This document shows, one piece after another, positions 6,475 to 11,655 of a DNA stretch of 11,655 nt. Source of the DNA: an uncultured Lachnospiraceae bacterium (GTDB lineage: Bacteria > Bacillota > Clostridia > Lachnospirales > Lachnospiraceae); assembly GCA_910588755.1 (NCBI GenBank), contig CAJUQZ010000137.1, positions 1 to 11,655 of the forward strand, given 5' to 3'. Made by a program: the position numbers and the translations under genes. The stretch's first letter is position 1, and every line of letters begins with the position of its first letter. The notes under the pieces are model-generated. The model was not told the DNA's origin, made no database searches, and saw nothing but the letters and a program-made list of their open reading frames with translations.

Positions 6475-6688
6475 AACGCCTCTCCTCCCCTGCCTTCCCT
6501 ATCGAAAGCTGTTATCAAACGGTCTGTCATACGAGTATAACCCACACGAAATACCCTAATGTTTGGCGCAGAATATTTTTCTGGGAGTGCTGCTTCCCAA
6601 ACGTAGGCGCAGCGGTGGCTACGGCAAGGCTTGGAGAGCAGTGCTAACAGGAAAACAGACAAGCGAAACAAAGGGTTATTTTGTGTGG
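6475..6688. other. Long lacI leader region with structured segment, no supported gene
   Basis: If lacI is read from the TATAAT at 6694-6689, this is an untranslated leader of about 210 bases. A 15-nt arm at 6586-6600 pairs with 6631-6645 on the plus strand (14 of 15 including three G-U pairs), with a nested CGTAG/CTACG stem (6602-6606 with 6619-6623). A second possible minus-strand -10, TATACT (6539-6534), lacks a good -35. Reading frames here have no ribosome site or recognisable protein. Confidence 0.4.
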
Positions 6689-6717
6689 ATTATACGCGGG
6701 CTATCGCCGCTTGTACT
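6689..6717 (-). promoter_or_regulatory. Probable lacI promoter
   Basis: A consensus -10, TATAAT (6694-6689), faces lacI. The -35 at 17-base spacing is poor (AGTACA, 6717-6712) and overlaps the CG-centred operator at 6713-6732, as expected for an autorepressed promoter. The predicted start is near 6683. Confidence 0.45.
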
Positions 6718-6732
6718 TAAACGTTTACGCAG
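6713..6732. promoter_or_regulatory. LacI-family operator copy 1 (lacI side)
   Basis: GTACTTAAACGTTTACGCAG shares TACTTAAACGTTT with the operator in front of the phosphorylase gene and has the central AAACGTTT palindrome typical of LacI-family sites. Outer half-site symmetry is weaker than in the second copy. Confidence 0.65.
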
Positions 6733-6791
6733 ATACAGCATACATCAAACTGCGCCTTTTTGCAAGTAATTTTAAAATGAATACCTCCCTT

Positions 6792-6830
6792 GGGCGTGTT
6801 TCAAAAATCATTCCCGCCAGCTACACGCCC
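6792..6830. repeat. 8-bp inverted repeat abutting the stop of the Ig-like gene
   Basis: GGGCGTGT (6792-6799) and ACACGCCC (6823-6830) flank a 23-base loop. The right arm overlaps the first base of the stop codon of the Ig-like gene. No T-run follows on either strand, so it may be a 3' stabilising hairpin rather than an intrinsic terminator. Confidence 0.45.
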
Positions 6831-7807
6831 TAATCTACAACAAACGTCTCACTGACCACAAATTCCTCATTTTCCCCATAAACAACCAATCTGTACACTC
6901 CATCTATGAGCGTTGGATACTGCATAACGGTCTCATCAGGTATGTCAAAGCCCCTGCTCTGACCAGGCTCAATCCCTACAGTCATCAGATCCTCTGCATA
7001 GGGTGAAATCAATTCAATCCACACGCCCTTGTACCACAGCTCGACATGCGGCAGCTGCGCCTCATAACGCCAGACCGCTGCGCCATGATTATAAATGGTG
7101 CAATCAAGGAAGCTGCCCTCCTCCTTCTTTAACACAATACTTTCCTTTGGTGCCCTTTGACACAATGGGCTCTCTCGATCATACGTTCCACTCCTCATAA
7201 ACGCAGACATATACGCGTCTATGTTTGTATCGAAATGCCTCTCCTGCTCCTTTGTCCATGCTGTATATGCTTCCTCCAGCGGCAAAATACTTCCCGCAAT
7301 ATATTCCGTATCCTGTTCGCAAAACACCAGATAAAAACTATTGTTCACCGTATCTGTGATGTCATTGTGAGAACGGTCATGCATCTTTGGAATCGTGGCG
7401 TTTACCTTCCCCGCATTGATCTCATACGTAACCTCGTCGTAGCACACCAAATCCTTTCCGTCGGAAAAAACGTTGTGCTCCCTGCGGGTTTCCTCCAAGG
7501 CTTCCGGATTTGCTAGCGCCTGGAATACGATCCTTCCATTTTGATCTGTTATAAAAGAAATGCTCCCATTAATTGAAAACGTGACCTCCCTCCATGCGGG
7601 AAAATCCGTCCACACCACAGACTGCACATGAAGCTCCTGTCCGGAAATGCCATATGTGATCTCATCGTGTTCCGGTGCCGCGCGCTGTCCGCCCCACCAG
7701 ATTCCGCAAAAAGCGCCAACCAGTATGCCGATCAGTACCGCAGAAATAAGACTGTGCATTTTGCAGCCCGCAAAATAAGGCTTTTTCCTCTCAACACCTT
7801 TTTCCAT
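6830..7807 (-). CDS. Membrane-anchored protein with C-terminal Ig-like domain
   Basis: A 325-residue protein with a basic N terminus and one transmembrane or uncleaved signal segment (about 18-40, LISAVLIGILVGAFCGIWWG). A large extracytoplasmic part follows. Residues about 225-325 resemble the Gram-positive Ig-like beta-sandwich (Big_14 type): a polar NHGAAVWRYEA strand, then VELWYKGVWIELI, an EPGQSRGFDIP turn, and GVYRLVVYGENEEFVVSETFVVD at the C terminus. The middle (about 45-220) is not recognised. The Cys at 34 is within the hydrophobic segment but lacks a proper lipobox, so a lipoprotein is unlikely. It sits between the repressor and the divergent phosphorylase with its own TATAAT promoter. 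A role in cellobiose use is not shown; it may merely be a neighbour. Confidence 0.7.
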   Translation of the reverse strand: MEKGVERKKPYFAGCKMHSLISAVLIGILVGAFCGIWWGGQRAAPEHDEITYGISGQELHVQSVVWTDFPAWREVTFSINGSISFITDQNGRIVFQALANPEALEETRREHNVFSDGKDLVCYDEVTYEINAGKVNATIPKMHDRSHNDITDTVNNSFYLVFCEQDTEYIAGSILPLEEAYTAWTKEQERHFDTNIDAYMSAFMRSGTYDRESPLCQRAPKESIVLKKEEGSFLDCTIYNHGAAVWRYEAQLPHVELWYKGVWIELISPYAEDLMTVGIEPGQSRGFDIPDETVMQYPTLIDGVYRLVVYGENEEFVVSETFVVD

Positions 7808-7828
7808 TTTGATCCCACCTTTTCATCT

Positions 7829-7859
7829 ATTATACTTTATGCCCTTCGGAAAATGTCAA
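7829..7859 (-). promoter_or_regulatory. Promoter of the Ig-like protein gene
   Basis: Consensus TTGACA (7859-7854) and TATAAT (7834-7829) face the gene, though with a long 19-base spacer. The start would be about 7822, leaving a short leader with an AAGGTGG ribosome site. Confidence 0.6.
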
Positions 7860-7885
7860 TAGCTGATCCGAAAATAAAATTTTTC

Positions 7886-7914
7886 TTGCTTTTGTGAAAA
7901 TCTTGTGATAGATT
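7886..7914 (+). promoter_or_regulatory. Promoter of the cellobiose phosphorylase gene
   Basis: TTGCTT (7886-7891), a 17-base spacer and TAGATT (7909-7914) with TGA just before it (extended -10). Transcription would begin near 7921, seven bases before the operator. It is divergent from the Ig-like gene promoter. Confidence 0.55.
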
Positions 7915-7927
7915 AAGTTTATAAGAT

Positions 7928-7947
7928 TTACTTAAACGTTTTCGTAA
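7928..7947. promoter_or_regulatory. LacI-family operator copy 2 (phosphorylase side)
   Basis: TTACTTAAACGTTTTCGTAA is a 20-bp palindrome, symmetric at all but two half-site positions, centred on CpG. Located just after the predicted start site, it fits repression by blocking initiation or elongation. A CcpA cre site is a possible alternative, but the outer TTAC/GTAA arms fit the local repressor better. Confidence 0.75.
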
Positions 7948-7956
7948 CTATGTGTC

Positions 7957-7984
7957 TTTCATACGGCAGCACTGCCGTATGAAA
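7957..7984 (+). promoter_or_regulatory. Perfect 13-bp stem-loop in the phosphorylase leader
   Basis: TTTCATACGGCAG and CTGCCGTATGAAA are exact complements separated by CA, giving a practical 12-bp stem with a four-base loop. It lies between the operator and the ribosome site and is followed by an A-run, not a T-run, on the plus strand. It may protect the 5' end of the message or serve as a protein- or RNA-binding element. Confidence 0.6.
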
Positions 7985-8014
7985 AAATCAAATTTTAATA
8001 AGGAGAATCGAGCT

Positions 8015-10450
8015 ATGAAATTCGGATACTTTGCCGACGCAACCCGCGAATATGTCATCACCACCCCCAAGACACCGCTCCCGTGGATCAACTATCTAGG
8101 CTGCAAGGAGTTCTTCACACTGATCTCAAACACCTGCGGCGGCTACACGTTCTACAAGGACGCAAAGCTCCTGAGGCTGACGCGCTACCGCTACAACGAC
8201 GTTCCCTATGATACCAACGGCAAATATTTCTACATAAAAGACGGCGACACGGTCTGGAACCCGGGCTGGCAGCCGACAAAGACCGAGCTCGACTCCTATG
8301 AGTGCCGCCACGGCATCGGCTACAGCCGCTTTACCGCCGCCAAAAACGGTGTGCGGGCATCCGTACTCACGTTTGTGCCGATGGACGACAACTGTGAGAT
8401 TTCACAGGTTCAGTTAAAAAATAACACCGATTCGGAAAAGAAGATTTCACTCTTTTCCTATGTGGAGTGGTGTCTGTGGAATGCCGACGACGACTCCAGG
8501 AATTTCCAGAGAAACCTAAGCACCGGCGAAGTCGAGGTGATTGGCTCGACCATCTACCACAAGACAGAGTACCGCGAACGCAGAAACCACTACGCAATCT
8601 ATACCGTAAACACAGCGGTTGACGGGTTTGACACGATCCGCGACAGCTTTATTGGCACATACAATGGCGCGGACAGGCCCGAGGCTGTTCTGGCCGGCAG
8701 GTGTACCAATTCGGTGGCAAGCGGCTGGTCTCCCATCGCCGCGCATCAAATCGACATCACACTTGCCCCCGGCGAAGAGAAGTCTTATGTGTTCCTCCTT
8801 GGCTATCTGGAAAATCCTGTCGGGGAGAAGTTTGAGGCGCCGAACGTGGTAAATAAGAAACCGGCGGACGCAATGATCGCAAAGTACAATTCCGACGCCG
8901 CTGTTGACAAGGCGTTTGCAGCGCTCAACGACTACTGGAAAGACCTGCTTAGCCGCTATGTCGTCGAGTCCGCAAACGAAAAGGTCAACCGCATGGTCAA
9001 TATCTGGAACCAGTACCAGTGCATGGTGACATTCAACATGAGCCGCTCTGCCTCCTACTATGAATCCGGCATCGGACGCGGTATGGGCTTCCGGGATTCC
9101 TGCCAGGATCTGCTTGGCTTCGTGCACCTGATCCCCGACCGCGCACGCGAGCGCATTATTGATATCGCCTCCACACAGTTCCAGGATGGAAGCGCTTACC
9201 ACCAGTACCAGCCGCTCACCAAGAAGGGCAACTCCGATATCGGAAGCGGTTTCAATGACGATCCGCTGTGGCTGATTGCCGGAACCAGCGCCTATATCCG
9301 CGAAACCGGCGACCTGTCGATCCTGAAGGAAATGGTTCCCTACGACAACGACATGAGCGCTGCCACCACGCTGATGGAGCACTTAAAGCGCTCGTTTGAC
9401 TATATCGTGAACCACAAGGGGCCGCACAAGCTGCCGCTGATCGGGCGCGCAGACTGGAATGACTGCTTAAACCTCAACTGCTTCTCCGAGCATCCGGGCG
9501 AGTCCTTCCAGACATTTGGGCCAAGCGAGGGGCCTGTCGCGGAGTCTGTGTTTATCGCAGGAATGTTTGTCAAATACGGCGAGGAGTACGCACAGCTTGC
9601 AGAACTGCTTGGCGATGACGCCGAGGCGAAGCGCGCGCGGGACGAAGTCGCGGTTATGTACGACGCAGTCCTGAAAGACGGCTGGGACGGGGAATGGTTT
9701 GTGCGGGCATATGACGCCTACAGCCACAAAGTAGGTTCCAAGGAATGCGAGGAAGGCCAGATCTACATTGAGCCGCAGGGCTTCTGCGTGCTTGCCGGCA
9801 TTGGTGTGAAGGAAGGGCTGGCCAAGAAGGCGCTGGACTCTGTAAAAGAAAAACTCGACACAAAGTACGGTGTGATGATCTTACAGCCTGCCTACACAAA
9901 GTATCATGTCGAGCTTGGCGAGATTTCCTCCTATCCACCCGGATACAAGGAGAACGCAGGCATCTTCTGCCACAACAACCCGTGGGTTTCCATCGCGGAG
10001 ACCGTGATCGGACGCGGCGACAGGGCCTTTGAGATTTATCAGAAGACCTGTCCTGCCTATGTAGAGGAGATCAGCGAGATTCACAGGACAGAACCTTATG
10101 TGTACTCACAGATGGTCGCGGGGCGCGACGCAAAATATCACGGCGAGGCAAAAAACAGCTGGCTCACCGGCACAGCGGCCTGGACGTTCACAAACATCTC
10201 GCAGTATATCTTGGGCGTGTACCCGACACACAAGGGGTTAAGCGTCGATCCGTGCGTGCCGACAGGTTTCGGAGACTTTAAGCTTACCAGACGCTTCCGC
10301 GATGTGGTATATCATATCACGGTCAAGAACCCGAATAACGTCCAGAAGGGTGTCGCTTCGATGACTGTTGACGGCGTAAAGACCGAGGGCTGTGTGATTC
10401 CGTTTGAAGCTGGGAAAACGGATGTGAATGTTGAGATTGTTATGGGATAA
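8015..10450 (+). CDS. Cellobiose phosphorylase (glycoside hydrolase family 94)
   Basis: A cytoplasmic enzyme that splits cellobiose with phosphate into alpha-glucose 1-phosphate and glucose, with inversion, saving ATP in sugar activation. At 811 residues it matches cellobiose phosphorylases (cellodextrin phosphorylases are longer). The N terminus MKFGYFADATREYVITTPKT, then PWINYLG, and PGWQPTKTELDSYECRHG are near-invariant in cellobiose phosphorylases. The N-terminal beta-sandwich covers about 1-285 and the (alpha/alpha)6 barrel about 310-720. Key segments are HQYQP at 396-400, GSGFNDDPLWL at 410-420, GRADWNDCLNL with D480 and D483 (one of which should be the catalytic acid) and the phosphate-loop TGTAAW at 718-723. 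The start at 8015 is set by AGGAG nine bases upstream and by family length; an upstream GTG at 7952 would run through the leader hairpin. No transporter is adjacent. Confidence 0.95.
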   Translation: MKFGYFADATREYVITTPKTPLPWINYLGCKEFFTLISNTCGGYTFYKDAKLLRLTRYRYNDVPYDTNGKYFYIKDGDTVWNPGWQPTKTELDSYECRHGIGYSRFTAAKNGVRASVLTFVPMDDNCEISQVQLKNNTDSEKKISLFSYVEWCLWNADDDSRNFQRNLSTGEVEVIGSTIYHKTEYRERRNHYAIYTVNTAVDGFDTIRDSFIGTYNGADRPEAVLAGRCTNSVASGWSPIAAHQIDITLAPGEEKSYVFLLGYLENPVGEKFEAPNVVNKKPADAMIAKYNSDAAVDKAFAALNDYWKDLLSRYVVESANEKVNRMVNIWNQYQCMVTFNMSRSASYYESGIGRGMGFRDSCQDLLGFVHLIPDRARERIIDIASTQFQDGSAYHQYQPLTKKGNSDIGSGFNDDPLWLIAGTSAYIRETGDLSILKEMVPYDNDMSAATTLMEHLKRSFDYIVNHKGPHKLPLIGRADWNDCLNLNCFSEHPGESFQTFGPSEGPVAESVFIAGMFVKYGEEYAQLAELLGDDAEAKRARDEVAVMYDAVLKDGWDGEWFVRAYDAYSHKVGSKECEEGQIYIEPQGFCVLAGIGVKEGLAKKALDSVKEKLDTKYGVMILQPAYTKYHVELGEISSYPPGYKENAGIFCHNNPWVSIAETVIGRGDRAFEIYQKTCPAYVEEISEIHRTEPYVYSQMVAGRDAKYHGEAKNSWLTGTAAWTFTNISQYILGVYPTHKGLSVDPCVPTGFGDFKLTRRFRDVVYHITVKNPNNVQKGVASMTVDGVKTEGCVIPFEAGKTDVNVEIVMG

Positions 10451-10466
10451 ATATTTAGAAACTTCA

Positions 10467-10503
10467 GAAAAAGGATATGACAACTTTGTCCATATCCTTT
10501 TTC
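10467..10503. terminator. Bidirectional intrinsic terminator between convergent genes
   Basis: GAAAAAGGATATG (10467-10479) and CATATCCTTTTTC (10491-10503) form a perfect 13-bp stem with an 11-base loop, ending in T5 on both strands. It serves the phosphorylase (plus) and the ABC transporter gene (minus). Confidence 0.92.
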
Positions 10504-10525
10504 TACTGGCAATCGAAAAGATTTA

Positions 10526-11599
10526 TTATTTTCCTGTTTCCATGTACATGGATGCCTGTGTCTGATAGAGCTCTCTGTAGTAAGCGTTCGTCTGCATCAA
10601 CTTTTGGTGTGTGTCAAATCCGGACACTTCGCCGTTCCTTATGACCAAAACTTTGTCCGCATTCCTGACGCTGGCCAGGCGGTGAGTAATAAATAAAACT
10701 GTTTTATTTTGTGACAGTTCCAGAAATTTGTCAAGCAGCAGCGATTCAATCTTTGGATCGAGCGCCGATGTCGGTTCATCCAATATCAGGATATCCGCGT
10801 TCCGATAAAACGCGCGCGCCAGCGCGAGCTTCTGCCATTGTCCGCCCGACAACTCTCTCGCATCATCAAAACGCTTACCTAGCATTTTATTCAGCGCAAT
10901 GTCACACGTTGTCTCATCCAGAAAACCGCTTTGGCGCAGTATCTTTGTGACTTCCGTGTCCGCTTTATCCAGCTCCTCCTCCGTAAGCGTCACATTTTCC
11001 CGCAGCGTCAGATCAAACTTCGCAAAATCCTGGAATACGGCACAAAACTGTCTTCTGTATTCTTCTATGTCAAATTCATCAAAGTGCGTTCCGTCAAAAT
11101 CAATGGTCCCTTCATTTTGCTGATATAAACGCAGGATTAATTTGGCTAATGTTGATTTCCCCGCTCCATTTTCTCCCACAATCGCAATTTTTTCACCTTT
11201 TTTTACAGAGAATGAGACATTATGCAAAACCTCATGCTCTCCCTGCGGATATTGGAAAGAAAGGTGATCAATCCGCATCTCATGAAAGTTTTTCCATGCT
11301 TTTGTTCCATCAAACCCTGAAATATTCTCTATTGCCAGGTATTCAAACAGATTCGACATATATAACAGGGTATCATAAAGCAGGCTGGAGTCCTCTACAA
11401 ATCTGCTGATGCCCTGGATCGCGCTGGCGATGGCAGAAGTGTAAATTAAGATTGTGCCTGGCTCCAGTGCCTTTTGCGCGACGGCATAGGTAATATACCA
11501 GAATCCCGCCACGCTGAGCGCTCCTGTTATAACCAGAAAAACAGAAGCAATCATACATTGCTTCACTCTGTTTCTTTGTACTTTGGAACGGATACACAT
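10526..11599 (-). CDS. ABC exporter, C-terminal part (last membrane helices plus ATPase domain), 5' end interrupted
   Basis: The open frame gives 357 residues: a remnant of the exporter membrane domain (hydrophobic at about 16-40 and 47-62) and a complete ATP-binding domain. Motifs present are Walker A GENGAGKST at 142-150, Q-loop Q190, signature LSGGQ at 250-254, Walker B ILILDEP at 270-276, D-loop SALD, and switch His 306. Full exporters of this type are about 580-600 residues with six helices, so roughly 240 residues are missing. In the same frame, a TGA (11638-11636) lies 12 codons before the first ATG, preceded by LLRDI. This resembles the family's conserved (K/R)-(D/E)-I-R segment, so the gene looks interrupted rather than genuinely short. 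The ATG at 11599 has no good ribosome site. The substrate is unknown. The remaining 5' part lies beyond the window. Confidence 0.8.
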   Translation of the reverse strand: MCIRSKVQRNRVKQCMIASVFLVITGALSVAGFWYITYAVAQKALEPGTILIYTSAIASAIQGISRFVEDSSLLYDTLLYMSNLFEYLAIENISGFDGTKAWKNFHEMRIDHLSFQYPQGEHEVLHNVSFSVKKGEKIAIVGENGAGKSTLAKLILRLYQQNEGTIDFDGTHFDEFDIEEYRRQFCAVFQDFAKFDLTLRENVTLTEEELDKADTEVTKILRQSGFLDETTCDIALNKMLGKRFDDARELSGGQWQKLALARAFYRNADILILDEPTSALDPKIESLLLDKFLELSQNKTVLFITHRLASVRNADKVLVIRNGEVSGFDTHQKLMQTNAYYRELYQTQASMYMETGK

Positions 11600-11655
11600 A
11601 TATAGTAAACGACATAAATATTTTCTATTTACTTTTCAGATATCCCTTAGTAAAA

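Noticed and set aside
7957..7984. Leader hairpin as an intrinsic terminator
   Set aside because: The plus strand has an A-run after the stem and the minus strand has no T-run beyond it.
7952..8014. Upstream GTG start adding 21 residues to the phosphorylase
   Set aside because: It would translate through the leader hairpin and lacks a ribosome site; family members begin at MKFGYF, where AGGAG is well placed.
8516..9382. 288-residue open frame antisense to the phosphorylase
   Set aside because: It lies wholly opposite conserved GH94 codons, has no ribosome site or recognisable motif, and arises from the GC-rich third positions of the real gene.
11636..11638. UGA read as tryptophan or selenocysteine
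   Set aside because: No other gene here uses internal TGA, TGA serves as a true stop for other genes such as rdgB, and no selenocysteine hairpin is apparent.

Overview
The window looks like chromosomal DNA from an anaerobic Firmicute, most likely Lachnospiraceae/Clostridia. The grounds are low-GC intergenic spacers, GGAGG-type ribosome binding sites, sigma-A-like promoters, the rdgB-phosphodiesterase pair also known from Bacillus, and a cellobiose phosphorylase typical of plant-fibre-using gut clostridia. This assignment is inference from gene content; I see no rRNA, tRNA, CRISPR array, insertion sequence or phage gene.

Layout. (1) Positions 16-3582, all minus strand, form a likely operon read right to left: a THUMP-type RNA methyltransferase, a membrane-anchored protein that resembles an N-acetylmuramoyl-L-alanine amidase without its zinc ligands, an RdgB/HAM1 nucleotide-pool phosphatase, and a YfcE-type phosphodiesterase overlapping rdgB by 4 bases. 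A TTGACA promoter precedes the methyltransferase, with three AGAATC boxes phased at exactly 14 bp just upstream. (2) Positions 3731-4021 hold a 55-residue protein that is nearly half asparagine, followed at once by a compact RNA domain. That domain can form several stems and an H-type pseudoknot and ends in seven U. (3) Positions 4242-4377 hold a strong plus-strand promoter that can feed only a 13-bp terminator about 70 nt downstream, so a ~100-nt small RNA is possible. (4) Positions 4451-5379 are a two-gene minus-strand unit: an unrecognised 128-residue protein and a DUF1700/HAAS-type membrane protein. (5) Positions 5461-10450 are a sugar-use locus: a LacI-family repressor, a membrane-anchored protein with a C-terminal Ig-like domain (both minus), and a divergent GH94 cellobiose phosphorylase (plus). 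(6) Positions 10526-11655 carry the C-terminal part of an ABC exporter, whose frame is interrupted by a TGA near the window edge.

How the parts work together. The clearest regulatory story is in region 5. Near-identical ACTTAAACGTTT operator boxes lie just downstream of the phosphorylase start site and over the presumed lacI promoter. The LacI protein therefore probably represses both itself and the phosphorylase. The phosphorylase would split imported cellobiose with phosphate into glucose 1-phosphate and glucose in the cytoplasm. No transporter is next to it, so uptake must be encoded elsewhere.

The least explained features are the Asn-rich mini-gene with its pseudoknot RNA, the zinc-ligand-free amidase-like protein and the putative small RNA. 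None can be assigned to a described system from sequence alone.
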